Positions 1 to 8,901 are shown, counted from the first letter of the stretch. The stretch is 64,000 bases of DNA from Planctomycetota bacterium (GCA_016125255.1 WGMD01000002.1:558001-622000); one strand, 5' to 3'. Notes: a model not told the origin generated them from the sequence alone. Translations and numbers: made by a program.

Positions 1-73
1 CCGGGTAGGCGTAGTCGCCCTTCTGGGCGGCGTCGAGCATCTGACGATACTGTTCGGGCGTGGCAATAGGCAT
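1..73 (-). CDS. fba: Class II fructose-bisphosphate aldolase, N-terminal fragment
   Basis: Only the first 24 codons lie in the window; the gene runs off the left edge. The peptide begins MPIATPEQYRQMLDAAQ and continues with KGDYAYP, which I recognise as the usual start of bacterial class II (zinc-dependent) fructose-bisphosphate aldolases, which cleave fructose 1,6-bisphosphate in glycolysis and gluconeogenesis. An AGGAA ribosome-binding site lies about seven bases before the ATG. It is divergent from the secreted-protein gene at 388. The identification rests on a short N-terminus only, so the metal ligands and catalytic residues cannot be checked here. Confidence 0.72.
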   Translation of the reverse strand, partial: MPIATPEQYRQMLDAAQKGDYAYP

Positions 74-387
74 AGCGTGATTCCTGTCGGTCAATGGTTG
101 AAAATGGCGAAGACGGGCCGCGTGCCCACCATGGCTCGTGAACCGCGCGTCATCTTAGTGCAAAACCGCCGCGTCAACAATCCAGCCCCGCTCATCATCC
201 GCCCGACCGCACCCGCCGACGACACCGACGGCCGATTTGGCCCTGAAAATGCGTGCGCCACCCCGAAAGCGTTTGAAACCGCGCGGGCGACATTGTCGAT
301 ACAACCGTTCGAACCGGAGCGGGGCGCGTGCGTAGAATGTGTTAAAGAAACCGAAGATTCACCGGTTTTCACCCAGGGAGGTTCCCG
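74..387. other. Divergent intergenic region
   Basis: This 314-base spacer separates the leftward aldolase from the rightward secreted protein, so it should hold both promoters. A TAGAAT hexamer at 333-338 could be a -10 box for the rightward gene, but no convincing -35 box lies at the right distance. A clear AGGGAGG ribosome-binding site sits just before the ATG at 388. The open frames that cross this spacer have no ribosome-binding site and no recognisable product. I see no repeat or RNA gene. Confidence 0.4.
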
Positions 388-1335
388 ATGTCAGCCAACA
401 GCCGTTCGCGTCATCAGCGTCTTTCCCTCACCATCGCCATCATCGCCCTCGCCGCCGGCGCGATCCTGTTCGCCACCGGCGAGGCCTACGCCGGTTCGCG
501 CGTGTCGTTCGGCATCAGCGTGGGCTCCGGCGGTTGCTACTCACCCGGCTACTCGTCCTTCGGGTTCGGCTACAGCCACTACCGCAATTACTGCGGGCCG
601 AGCTATCGCGGCTATTACTCGCATACCACTTACTACCGGCCCTACAACTACTGCCCTCCGCCGGTGTACTGCCCCCCGCAGGTGACGTACGTCGTCCCCC
701 CGCAGGTTAACTACGTGCAGGGCGTCGCCTACACGCCCAACACCGCCGTCGTCATCACGCCTCCGCAGGCCCAGCCCGTCGTGACCGAAACCGCCACGCC
801 CGCCAGCTACACCTATCCCTACATCAACAATTCGAGCAACACGACCGTCGTCGCCCCGGCGAATCCCGCCACCCCGCCGGTCGTCGTGTCCGCCCCGCAG
901 ACGCTGACCGACGGGTTCGGCCTGCTGCGTGGAGCCAACACGCGCGGCGCCCTCGACGCCTTCGCCGCCGAAGCCGAGCGCTTCCCCAACGCCGGTCTGC
1001 CCAAGGTTGGTTACGCCATCGCCGCCGGGCTCAATGGCGATGACGCCAAGGCCGCCTGGGCCTTGCGCAGCGCCGTCGAGATGGACGCCAGCGGGCTCGA
1101 CCGCGTGCCGACCGATGCGGCCGTGCAGGCGATGATCTCCAACGTGCTTCACCGCTACGAGCAGCGTCAGAACGGGTTCAGCCGCGCCGATGATGCGTTC
1201 ATGATCGCCGCCTGCCGCTACCTGCTGCACGACTACGCCGGCGCTCAGACCGCCATCGCCAGCGCCGCCGCCACCGGCGACAACGCCGCCACGACCCAGA
1301 CCCTCCGCGCCATGATCACGCAGGCGGCCAAGTAA
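388..1335 (+). CDS. Secreted Tyr/Pro/Gly-rich protein with C-terminal helical repeats
   Basis: A 315-residue protein of unknown function. Residues 1-36 form a signal peptide: a basic start, a hydrophobic stretch around 14-30, then a probable cut after AYA. Residues about 40-125 are very rich in Gly, Ser, Tyr, Cys and Pro, with repeated YCPPPV-like segments, which suggests an extended surface or wall-associated segment. After a Thr/Ala/Pro linker, residues about 170-315 look alpha-helical with TPR-like spacing (LRGANTRGALDAFAAEAERF and following). The ATG is preceded by AGGGAGG, which fixes the start, and a strong terminator follows the stop. It appears monocistronic. I do not recognise the family. 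Confidence 0.8.
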   Translation: MSANSRSRHQRLSLTIAIIALAAGAILFATGEAYAGSRVSFGISVGSGGCYSPGYSSFGFGYSHYRNYCGPSYRGYYSHTTYYRPYNYCPPPVYCPPQVTYVVPPQVNYVQGVAYTPNTAVVITPPQAQPVVTETATPASYTYPYINNSSNTTVVAPANPATPPVVVSAPQTLTDGFGLLRGANTRGALDAFAAEAERFPNAGLPKVGYAIAAGLNGDDAKAAWALRSAVEMDASGLDRVPTDAAVQAMISNVLHRYEQRQNGFSRADDAFMIAACRYLLHDYAGAQTAIASAAATGDNAATTQTLRAMITQAAK

Positions 1336-1373
1336 TCGCCGCCCTCAACAGTCCCCCTCTTCTTTTGTTCTCC

Positions 1374-1404
1374 GCGCGGCCGATTCGTCGGCCGCGCCTT
1401 TTTT
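1374..1404 (+). terminator. Rho-independent terminator
   Basis: A perfect 10-bp GC-rich stem (GCGCGGCCGA with TCGGCCGCGC) closes a TTCG tetraloop and is followed by CTTTTTT. It lies 39 bases after the stop of the secreted-protein gene and should end that transcript. Confidence 0.92.
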
Positions 1405-1447
1405 AGCGCCCGTGTCCCGCCGCTCACGTACGGGGTATCATCGCGGC

Positions 1448-2389
1448 ATGAACATCACACGCCGCCGCGCCATCGCCGCAATGTCCCTCGCTTCTGCTAA
1501 TGTGTTGACCATGAACGCAACCGCTCAAGCCGATTCGCCCCCCGAGCCCGCCAGGCGCGGCCGGCCCATCGCCGTGTCCACCTACTCCTACTGGCGCTAC
1601 CGCGCCGACTCAAAGCTCCGTATCGATCAGTGCATCGACCTCGCCGCCGATGCCGGATTCGACGGCGTCGAGATTCTCGAAAAGCAGATGGACCGCACCG
1701 ACGCCGCATACATGCAGCAGCTCAAACAGCAGGCGTTCAAGCGCGGCCTGTCGCTGTGCGGCATGAGCACGCATCAATCCTTCGTGAACCCCGACCCCGC
1801 CGAGCGTCAGAAGAACATCGACATCACGATTCAAAGCATCGAGCGTGCCTACGCCATGGGCATCCCCACGATCCGCATCAACACCGGCCGCTGGGGCACC
1901 ATTCCCGACTTCAACGAGCTGATGAAACATCGCGGGATCGAGCCGCGCCTTGAGGGGTTCACCGATGACGATGGATTCGCATGGGTCATCGACTCGATCG
2001 AAAAGTGCCTGCCCGCCGCGGAAAAATGCGGCGTGACGCTCGGCCTCGAAAACCACTGGGGACTGGGCCTCACGCCCGAAGGCGTCCTCCGCATCGTCGA
2101 CGCCGTCAAATCCCCCTGGCTCGGCGTCACGCTCGACACCGGCAACTTCCTCGAAGACCCCTACGACCGCCTCGAAAAGCTCGCCCCGCGCGCGACCTTC
2201 GTGCAGGCCAAAACCTACTTCGGCGGCGGCGTCTGGTACACCCTCGACCTGGACTACCCCCGCATCGCAGCCATCTTCGACAAAGCCGACTACCGCGGCT
2301 GGATCAGTCTCGAATTCGAAGGCCAGGAAGATCCCGCTACCGCGGTCCCCAAATCACTCGCGCTCCTGCGCCAAACCGTCGGCGCTTAA
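1448..2389 (+). CDS. Sugar phosphate isomerase/epimerase-like TIM-barrel protein with Tat-type signal
   Basis: A 313-residue protein of the xylose isomerase-like TIM-barrel superfamily (AP endonuclease 2 fold). Family marks include ISTYSYW-like strand 1 (AVSTYSYWRY), DAGFDGVEI, GVTLGLENHWGL, GVTLDTGNF and the C-terminal WISLEFEGQEDP, with metal-binding Glu/Asp/His at the usual strand ends. The N-terminus MNITRRRAIAAMSLASANVL has the RR start and hydrophobic stretch of a twin-arginine signal, so the enzyme is probably exported folded. I chose the ATG at 1448; an upstream in-frame GTG at 1412 would add 12 residues and spoil the signal. Planctomycetes carry many such proteins for sugar or inositol catabolism. 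The substrate cannot be told. Confidence 0.82.
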   Translation: MNITRRRAIAAMSLASANVLTMNATAQADSPPEPARRGRPIAVSTYSYWRYRADSKLRIDQCIDLAADAGFDGVEILEKQMDRTDAAYMQQLKQQAFKRGLSLCGMSTHQSFVNPDPAERQKNIDITIQSIERAYAMGIPTIRINTGRWGTIPDFNELMKHRGIEPRLEGFTDDDGFAWVIDSIEKCLPAAEKCGVTLGLENHWGLGLTPEGVLRIVDAVKSPWLGVTLDTGNFLEDPYDRLEKLAPRATFVQAKTYFGGGVWYTLDLDYPRIAAIFDKADYRGWISLEFEGQEDPATAVPKSLALLRQTVGA

Positions 2390-2390
2390 A

Positions 2391-2570
2391 CCCTCCCCCT
2401 CCGAGGGGGAGGGCAGGGCGGGGGTGAATCGTATCCGTCCAAACTCACGCCCGAATCGCCGCGATGCTCTTCAATCATTCGTGGGTTCATGATGCGCCGC
2501 GCATGAAGCGCCGCACCCCTTGATCTGATGCGCCTCACCCTCCCCCAGCCCCTCCCTTCCAGGGAGGGGT
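2391..2570. repeat. G/C-tract palindromic intergenic repeat pair
   Basis: The spacer between two converging genes is filled by two facing repeat units. The left unit has a perfect hairpin, CCCTCCCCCT-CCG-AGGGGGAGGG (2391-2413), followed by GCAGGGCGGGGGTG. The right unit has CCCCTCCCT-TCC-AGGGAGGGG (2549-2569), preceded by CACCCTCCCCCAG. Read in opposite directions the two units resemble each other. It probably terminates both converging transcripts, although there is no T-run. Confidence 0.7.
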
Positions 2571-2573
2571 GTG

Positions 2574-3779
2574 TCAGATCCATTTCTTGCGCCGAAAATA
2601 GATCAGAAGCCCGGCGGTGATGACGACGAAGACCACCCACACGCCGTAGTAGCCGTACTGCGTGTGCAGCTCCGGCATGTTGTCGAAGTTCATGCCGTAC
2701 ACGCCGGCGATGAAGGTGATCGGGATGAACAGCGTGGCCATGATCGTCAGCACTTTCATGACTTCGTTCATCCGGTTGGACACGGCCGACATGTACAGAT
2801 CGGTCAGCCCCGCGCCCATTTCCCGGTACGTCTCGATCACGTCGATGATCTGGATTGTGTGGTCGTACACGTCGCGCATGTACGGGCGGACGGCGTTGGG
2901 GATGCACGCGTGATCCTCCCGCTGAAGGTTCGCCATCATCTCGCGCATCGGCCACATCACGCGACGCAGCATTACCAATTCGCGCTTGATGGCGTGCACC
3001 TCGTGCAGCAGCTCCGGCGTCGGGTTCTCCGTCACGCGCAGCTCCAGGTCCTCCAGGTGATCGCCGAAGGTTTCGAGAATCGGGAAGCAGAAGTCCACCA
3101 GCGCGTCGAGCAGCGCGTACATCAGGAACGACGCGCCGCTGGTGCGGAGGCGGGACGTGGTCGACGCCATGCGTTCGCGGATCGGGTCCCAGATGTCGCC
3201 ATGCGTTTCCTGAAAGCTGATGAGCAGATGCTTCTGATAGAACATGCTGATCTGTTCGGCGACGAGATGCCCGTCGGTCATCGTCAGCATGCGCGCGATC
3301 AGAAAAAGCTCATTGTCGTAGTCCTCGGCCTTGGGGCGCTGCGGGACGTGCATGACATCTTCCGCGGCGAGCAGATGCAGATTGAACTTCTTTTGAACGC
3401 GGTTGACGACATACGGGTGCAGCCCGTCGATGTTGATCCATCGCACGGCCGCCCACTCCGGCCGCGGGGTTTCGAGGAAGGCGTCGATGTCGGTGACGTC
3501 GATCTTCTCGATGCGGTGCGGGCCGTAGTCGATGCATTGGATGAGGATGCGGCCGGGCTCGGGGGGCGTATTGACATCGGGCATGGACTCGATGCCCGGC
3601 GCGGACCCGGGTTTGGGCCGGGGGCGCCGCGCCGTGCGCGACGCCATGCCGCTGACGCCGATCGCCGAGCCGACCAGTTTGCCGACGCCGCCGACGGCCA
3701 GATCAATCGCCCCGCCGATCGTGCCGCCGATGGTGCGTCCAATGGTGTGACGCGACGATGTGCGACGCCCGTTGCCCAT
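2574..3779 (-). CDS. corA: CorA-family magnesium/divalent cation transporter
   Basis: A 401-residue CorA-type channel. The signature YGMNF lies in the C-terminal quarter, between two transmembrane helices (LTIMATLFIPITFIAGV and VWVVFVVITAGLLIYF), followed by the basic tail RRKKWI. The large N-terminal cytosolic domain and long stalk helices match the family, which carries Mg2+ into the cytoplasm down its electrochemical gradient as a pentamer. I chose the ATG at 3779 over the GTG two codons upstream. Residues 11-41 are an unusual glycine-zipper-like stretch (TIGRTIGGTIGGAIDLAVGG) that is not typical of CorA. The gene is divergent from ruvC. Confidence 0.93.
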   Translation of the reverse strand: MGNGRRTSSRHTIGRTIGGTIGGAIDLAVGGVGKLVGSAIGVSGMASRTARRPRPKPGSAPGIESMPDVNTPPEPGRILIQCIDYGPHRIEKIDVTDIDAFLETPRPEWAAVRWINIDGLHPYVVNRVQKKFNLHLLAAEDVMHVPQRPKAEDYDNELFLIARMLTMTDGHLVAEQISMFYQKHLLISFQETHGDIWDPIRERMASTTSRLRTSGASFLMYALLDALVDFCFPILETFGDHLEDLELRVTENPTPELLHEVHAIKRELVMLRRVMWPMREMMANLQREDHACIPNAVRPYMRDVYDHTIQIIDVIETYREMGAGLTDLYMSAVSNRMNEVMKVLTIMATLFIPITFIAGVYGMNFDNMPELHTQYGYYGVWVVFVVITAGLLIYFRRKKWI

Positions 3780-3861
3780 ATGCACAGTGTACTGCGTTTA
3801 GACGCGAGCCGCAGGCGAGCGTTCGACGCCTGAATCGCGCCCCATGGTGTAAACTACCCGC

Positions 3862-4371
3862 ATGCGAATTCTCGGCATCGACCCCGGCATGCGGATTACG
3901 GGCTACGGCTGCGTCGAGTCGCGCGAGGCGTCGCCCCTGTCGATACCGCGTCTGATCGAAGCGGGCGTGCTGACGTTCAAAGCCAAACAGTCGATGGAAG
4001 CGCGTCTTGAGCAGATGCACGCCGACATCCGCCAGCTCATCGACGAACTCAAGCCCGATCATGTCGCCGTCGAAAAGCTCTACGCACACTACAAGCATCC
4101 GCGCACGGCGATCATCATGGGCCACGCGCGCGGCGTCATCCTGCTGGCGGCGCAGCAGGCCGGACTTCCCGTGCTGCATCTGCCGGCGACCGAAGTGAAA
4201 AAGTCGATCACGGGCAATGGTCACGCCTCCAAGCAGCAGATGCAGCTTGCCGTGGCGTCGCTTTGCCGTCTGCCCGAGCCGCCCAGTCCTCCGGACGTTG
4301 CCGACGCGATCGCCATCGCCGTCACGGCCGCGCGGCGCCTGCCCACCGAACCGGCGGCGCCGCATGCATAA
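3862..4371 (+). CDS. ruvC: Crossover junction endodeoxyribonuclease RuvC
   Basis: A 169-residue Holliday-junction resolvase, the usual length. The catalytic acidic residues are visible: D7 in GIDPG, E71 in VEKLY, and D145/D148 in PPDVADAIAIA. The motif MGHARGVILLAA and the junction-binding segment KKSITGNGHASK are also typical. RuvC works with RuvAB to cut four-way DNA junctions during recombinational repair. ruvA and ruvB are not next to it, as is common in this phylum. The next gene starts 27 bases after the stop. Confidence 0.96.
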   Translation: MRILGIDPGMRITGYGCVESREASPLSIPRLIEAGVLTFKAKQSMEARLEQMHADIRQLIDELKPDHVAVEKLYAHYKHPRTAIIMGHARGVILLAAQQAGLPVLHLPATEVKKSITGNGHASKQQMQLAVASLCRLPEPPSPPDVADAIAIAVTAARRLPTEPAAPHA

Positions 4372-4398
4372 TACCCACCCGCCGACGAGACCCGCCGC

Positions 4399-5265
4399 AT
4401 GACCCACTTCGAGTCCCCCTTCGCGCTGTGGTGCATGCGTCATCTGACCAACGGCGACGCGTTCTACCTGGCGATGGCGCTGCTGATCATCGCCGGTTTC
4501 ATCCGCATCGCCGGTTCGTGGCGGGCGATGTACCGCTACCGCCGGATCGCCGCGGCGTGCGGCGCACTGGGTGCGTTTTTTACCATCATCGCCGCGGGGT
4601 CAATGACGGTGATGTGGCTGTTTTTCCTGGGGTTCATGAGCCTGGCCGCCTCGCTGAGCCGCCATCACCGTCGGGCGCGCGGCTGGCTGATGGCGCCGAT
4701 GATTTTCTTCGGCCTGTGCGCGGTGGTGGACGACCTGCGCTATGAGAGGGGGCCGATGCTTGACAATGTCGACCCCGCCGCGGTGATCGTGCTCAGCGAT
4801 GCACTGAGCGTCGATCTGCCGGCGGGCGACGATACGGGGGGCGCGACGCGGCGTCGGGTGGCGTCGCTGGATTTTACGAATGCGAAACTGCGCGCGGTGC
4901 TGACGGAGTTGCGGGGGAGCATCAGTCCGCTCGATGAGACGTTTTTATACATGGTCGGCACCAACGACATGCTCGCCCTTGCCGGGCCGATGGGTTATCT
5001 GAATGATGCGAGGGCGTTGACGGGGTGGCTATCGGCGGACAATCGCGTGGTGATCGTCGATCTGCCCGTTCCGCCGCGCGCGCCGTGGTACGGATGGACG
5101 CTGCGCAGTCTCGCCCGACTCCAACATCTGCCGATCATTCCCAAGCGCGTCGTCGCGGATGTGATCTACACGCCGGGGAACACGACCGACGGCCTGCATC
5201 TTTCCCCCGCCGGTCAGGCGGCACTGAACCAGCGCATCGCCGCATACTTCCGAGCTGACCGCTGA
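4399..5265 (+). CDS. Membrane-anchored SGNH/GDSL-hydrolase-like protein lacking the catalytic serine
   Basis: A 288-residue protein. Three or four hydrophobic helices fill residues about 20-120; the rest is a soluble domain. That domain carries SGNH block III (MVGTNDM) and block V (DGLHLSPAGQ, with the Asp-x-x-His pair). Block I should read GDS near VIVLSDALSVDL, but here reads SDA: the nucleophile position is Ala (codon GCA). It is therefore probably not an active esterase, or uses a different nucleophile. It resembles the C-terminal domain of membrane acyltransferases acting on cell-surface polysaccharide, but that is inference. Confidence 0.7.
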   Translation: MTHFESPFALWCMRHLTNGDAFYLAMALLIIAGFIRIAGSWRAMYRYRRIAAACGALGAFFTIIAAGSMTVMWLFFLGFMSLAASLSRHHRRARGWLMAPMIFFGLCAVVDDLRYERGPMLDNVDPAAVIVLSDALSVDLPAGDDTGGATRRRVASLDFTNAKLRAVLTELRGSISPLDETFLYMVGTNDMLALAGPMGYLNDARALTGWLSADNRVVIVDLPVPPRAPWYGWTLRSLARLQHLPIIPKRVVADVIYTPGNTTDGLHLSPAGQAALNQRIAAYFRADR

Positions 5266-5343
5266 AACCTGACCGCTGACGCCCTGACGATATGTGCAAA
5301 GACGCCGCGGTGATCGTGGAGTGTCACCGAGGGCGTCTTTGCA
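5258..5343 (+). repeat. CTGACCGCTGA repeat followed by a long hairpin
   Basis: The end of the preceding gene runs into CTGACCGCTGA units (5258-5290), closely similar in reverse complement to the repeat at 48521-48548. It is followed by a strong hairpin: 12-bp outer arms TGCAAAGACGCC/GGCGTCTTTGCA (5295-5306 and 5332-5343) and a nested 6-bp stem CGGTGA/TCACCG. No T-run follows, so a classic terminator is not certain, but transcript folding is very likely. Confidence 0.65.
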
Positions 5344-5611
5344 TGAGCCAGTGGTCTTCGACGAAAACGATTCGTCTTATTGTTGCGCTTGTTGTTGCGT
5401 CATGCGACACCTCCGATCACGGGAAGGAGAACTCGGATCGGCCCATGTGACGATCGCATGGGCAGGCATGTGCGACATGCATGAGACGATGCAAAGGTGA
5501 TGCCAATTGGGATATCGCGGGAATAATCACGCTGGACGCCGTTCCGCGCGGCGGAGGGGCCGGCAGCGTGCGCGATCCGTGTGCAATGATTGAGCGTACA
5601 ATGGCCGCTTC
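5344..5611. other. Intergenic region upstream of the glycosyltransferase
   Basis: Together with the hairpin above this makes a 346-base gap between genes. I see no coding frame with a ribosome-binding site. TTGCGCTTGTTGTTGCGTCATGCGAC (5383-5408) is a short direct TTGTTGCG repetition. No clear promoter could be assigned. Confidence 0.35.
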
Positions 5612-6778
5612 ATGAAAATTCTGCACCTCATCACACGACTCATCCTCGGCGGTGCCCAGGAAAACACCGTCCTCTCGTGCGAAGGTCAGGCCGCCCACGG
5701 GCACGACGTCACGCTCGCCTTCGGCCCGATCTACGGGCCGGAGGGCTCGCTGCTTCAGCGCGCCCAGCGCGGCGGATATGCGCTGGCCGAGTTGCCCTCG
5801 ATGATCCGCGCCGTGCGCCCGCTGACCGATCGGCGGTGCTTTCAGGAATGTCGCGATCTGATTCGCCGGCTCAAGCCCGATGTGGTGCATACGCATTCGA
5901 GCAAGGCGGGGATCGTCGGCCGCGCCGCGGCATGGGCCGAGCAAGTCCCGGCGGTGGTGCATACGGTGCATGGGCTGCCGTATCACCCGTATCAGTCGAA
6001 GCTGGTGCATACCGGTTACGTATGGGCGGAGCGATGGGCGGCGAAGCGGTGCCACAAGATTGTCTGCGTCGCCGATGCGATGAGCCGACAGGCGCTGGCG
6101 GAGCGCGTCGGTGAGGCGGAGCAATATCAGACGGTGTACAGTGGCATGGAGATCGGGCCGTTTGTCGATGGCCCGGACGATCGGGCGGCGACGCGTTTGA
6201 AACTGGGGCTTGCCGAAAATGACATCGTCATCGGCACGGTGGCTCGGCTGGCGGAACTGAAGGGGCACGACGATCTGATCGACGGGCTGGACGATCTGCT
6301 GCGGACACGGCCGAATGTGAAATTATTGTGGGTCGGCGACGGATGGCACCGCAAGCGGCTGGAACAAAAGATCGCCGAGCGGCGTCTGAATGGACACGTG
6401 GTCATCACGGGGTTGGTCGATCCGGGACAGATCCCGGCGATGATGCGCGCGATGGATCTGCTGGTTCACCCCAGCTACCGGGAAGGGCTCGCACGGACGC
6501 TGCCGCAGGCGCTGCTGAGCGGGATCAGCGTGGTGAGCTATGATTGTGACGGTGCGGGCGAGGTGTGCATCGACGGCGTGACCGGCCGGCTTGTTCGCAC
6601 AGGCGACGCGGCGGCGCTGGCCGGGGCCGTCGAATGGATGGTCGATCATCCGTCGGAGCGGGCGGCGATGGCGAGCGAGGGCCGGTCGCGATGCCGGCGG
6701 CGGTTCGACGCGGCGGTGATGGTCAGCGAGCTCGAAACGCTCTACGAGCGGATTCTTTCAGGCAGGGCATCGACATGA
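5612..6778 (+). CDS. Glycosyltransferase family 4
   Basis: A 388-residue GT-B fold retaining glycosyltransferase. The N-terminal acceptor domain opens with MKILHLITRLILGGAQENTV, the classic GT4 start with the GGAQ loop, then has HTHSSKAGIVGR and HTVHGLPYHPYQS. The C-terminal nucleotide-sugar domain has IGTVARLAELKGHDDLI, the LLWVGDG strand and the donor-binding HPSYREGLARTLPQAL with the E-x7-E-type signature. It probably transfers a sugar during surface polysaccharide or lipid-linked oligosaccharide synthesis. Its stop overlaps the next start as ATGA, so the two genes are translationally coupled. Confidence 0.92.
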   Translation: MKILHLITRLILGGAQENTVLSCEGQAAHGHDVTLAFGPIYGPEGSLLQRAQRGGYALAELPSMIRAVRPLTDRRCFQECRDLIRRLKPDVVHTHSSKAGIVGRAAAWAEQVPAVVHTVHGLPYHPYQSKLVHTGYVWAERWAAKRCHKIVCVADAMSRQALAERVGEAEQYQTVYSGMEIGPFVDGPDDRAATRLKLGLAENDIVIGTVARLAELKGHDDLIDGLDDLLRTRPNVKLLWVGDGWHRKRLEQKIAERRLNGHVVITGLVDPGQIPAMMRAMDLLVHPSYREGLARTLPQALLSGISVVSYDCDGAGEVCIDGVTGRLVRTGDAAALAGAVEWMVDHPSERAAMASEGRSRCRRRFDAAVMVSELETLYERILSGRAST

Positions 6779-8901
6779 GGCGTTGGGCGGCAGCGGCGAT
6801 GATGTGTTGGATGGCGTGCCCGGTGATGGGCCAGACGTCGCCGCTCGATCCGCCCAAACCGCTCGAACTCAACGCGGCGCGTCAACGGCTTGACGAACTG
6901 GAAAAACAGATCGCCGAGCGCATCCCCAAACTGCACAAGGAAGACGACCCGGAGGGCAAATCGATCCGCGCGGATTTGAATTTCCGCATGGCGGCGCGCG
7001 TGCTGCTCAAGCTCGGCGTCGACGCGGGGCCCGACGGTTCGCTCGCCGTGCTGTATGGTTACACGCTCGCCGATCACGCTGACGAAGTCGCCGCGCTGAC
7101 CGGCAAGCTGCCCGGCATGGTGCAGGTCGTGCAGGATCCCGCGCAGAAGCTCACGCCTGAACAGACGCAGGCGGTCAACACCTTTGCCGCCGCGCTCGAT
7201 CGCTTCAACACGTTCAGCGAGGACAAGACCAACGCCCCGCTCTCGGCGGACACGCGGCTCGTCGACGAGTACATGCAGAAGCTGCTGGCGCCCTTGGCGC
7301 TGGCGGCGACGACGATGGGCGAGCCGGAGCCGATGGGCACATGGCTGCGGCCCGGCGGGGACGAGGACGCCGCGGCGCCGATGCTCACACGCGCCGACCT
7401 CGATGACATGGTCAAGCGGATTCATTCGCTTTCCGTCACGACGCAGACGAAGACGGAATTGCTTTCGATGGTGGACCTGCTCAGCAGCGGCTACGGCGAG
7501 CCGGACCTGCGGCCGCGCATCGTGGCGTTTTACGATCTGTTGGATCAGGCGATCACCGTCGCCGAGGCGTTCACCGGCGCGCAGTGGTTCGGGCCCGACA
7601 CGCTGGGCGATTTCCGCACGCAGCTTCAGACGGCCGTGCAGCTTGTCAAGGATCCGCGAACGCGCGATTCGGGCGTGGCGCGGTTCGAGTCGCTGGCGCA
7701 GAGTCTGCATGTCATCGATCAGATGAACGCGCTGAGCCGGCAGGCCGCCCCGATCGATACACTGCGCGAGGTGTTCCTGGTGGTGCATCGGCTGCGCATG
7801 AACAATGAGGATCGGCAGACGGCCGACGCGTTGGATCATTACATGCAGCGCCTGATGACGACAATGATCGCGTATCGCGATCTGTTGGCGGACGATCTGC
7901 CTTTGGATATTCGGCGCGTGTCGCTTCAGATGCGCAAGGAGTATCAGACGCGCGAGCTGACGATGCTCGCGCAGCTTCGGGCGCTGGCGGCGAATCCGGG
8001 GGATGTGAACCTGGCCAAATGGGAGGACCCGCTGGTGCAATTGGAGGCGTCGGCGGCGCTGGTGCGGCGGGTGCATTCGATTCCCAAGTGGATCGAGCGG
8101 CTGGAGCGCTTCAAGCCGCGTCCGACCGGCGGGCTCTTCCGCACGCTGCGCGATCTGGCGCTGCGCCTCACCAACCCCGACACGCGCCAGCAAGGCGAAT
8201 ACGGCCTGCTGCTGCTCGATCAGCAGATGCAGATGTTCGATGAAATGCCCGTCGAATCGCAGTTGCGCGAGCATGACAAGGCGGTCGAGCGGCTCACCAA
8301 CGGGGCGAACCTGCTGCTGATGGAGCAGGTCGACCGGCAGCGCGGCGACTGGGCCAGCGCGTGGGCGAGCGGCACCGATGCGACGCAGACGGTGGCGCAT
8401 CTGACGAGTCTTCGCCGGCTGCTCGCGGCGATTGACCTGGCGCGCGGGCTGACCGATCTGGACGCCATCGCCCGCCGGCTCAATCGATGGGCCGGTTGGG
8501 AGGTCGACGCGGCGGCGGCGGCGCCCCTGATGAACGGGCTGACCGATCGCATCGCCTCTGCTGCGCGCGACGCCGCCATCGGACAATGGGCCAACGTCGA
8601 CACCGCCCTCGATCAGATCGAGCGCGACACCGCCCTGCCGCTGCTCGTCGCCCGCCTCTACAACACGCTCGGCGACGGGCTCGCCAAGCTGCCGCCGGGC
8701 GTGTCGGGCATGCTCGGCGAGTGCATGTACGCCCCGCGTGCCGACTCGATCGCCGCCGCCCAGCGCGACACGCTCGCCCGCCTCTGCGTCTACATCGCCG
8801 AAGCCGCCCAAGCCCGCCGCCTCAACCGACCCGAGCGCGTGACGAGCGTCATGGACAAAATCGCCGAACTGACGCGCAGCGTGATGCGCGATTGGAAATG
8901 A
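6775..8901 (+). CDS. Large secreted alpha-helical protein, unknown function
   Basis: A 708-residue protein of no family I recognise. It starts at an ATGA overlap with the glycosyltransferase; the open frame extends further upstream but only inside that gene. MRRWAAAAMMCWMACPVMGQ is a plausible signal peptide. The remainder is almost entirely predicted amphipathic helix with scattered heptad-like stretches and no obvious catalytic motif or membrane span. Coupling to the glycosyltransferase suggests a role at the cell surface, but nothing more can be said. Confidence 0.8.
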   Translation: MRRWAAAAMMCWMACPVMGQTSPLDPPKPLELNAARQRLDELEKQIAERIPKLHKEDDPEGKSIRADLNFRMAARVLLKLGVDAGPDGSLAVLYGYTLADHADEVAALTGKLPGMVQVVQDPAQKLTPEQTQAVNTFAAALDRFNTFSEDKTNAPLSADTRLVDEYMQKLLAPLALAATTMGEPEPMGTWLRPGGDEDAAAPMLTRADLDDMVKRIHSLSVTTQTKTELLSMVDLLSSGYGEPDLRPRIVAFYDLLDQAITVAEAFTGAQWFGPDTLGDFRTQLQTAVQLVKDPRTRDSGVARFESLAQSLHVIDQMNALSRQAAPIDTLREVFLVVHRLRMNNEDRQTADALDHYMQRLMTTMIAYRDLLADDLPLDIRRVSLQMRKEYQTRELTMLAQLRALAANPGDVNLAKWEDPLVQLEASAALVRRVHSIPKWIERLERFKPRPTGGLFRTLRDLALRLTNPDTRQQGEYGLLLLDQQMQMFDEMPVESQLREHDKAVERLTNGANLLLMEQVDRQRGDWASAWASGTDATQTVAHLTSLRRLLAAIDLARGLTDLDAIARRLNRWAGWEVDAAAAAPLMNGLTDRIASAARDAAIGQWANVDTALDQIERDTALPLLVARLYNTLGDGLAKLPPGVSGMLGECMYAPRADSIAAAQRDTLARLCVYIAEAAQARRLNRPERVTSVMDKIAELTRSVMRDWK

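Noticed and set aside
77-685. A 202-codon rightward frame crossing the aldolase spacer
   Set aside because: No ribosome-binding site, Arg/Ser/Pro-rich product, and it overlaps the secreted protein in another frame, which has an AGGGAGG site and signal peptide.
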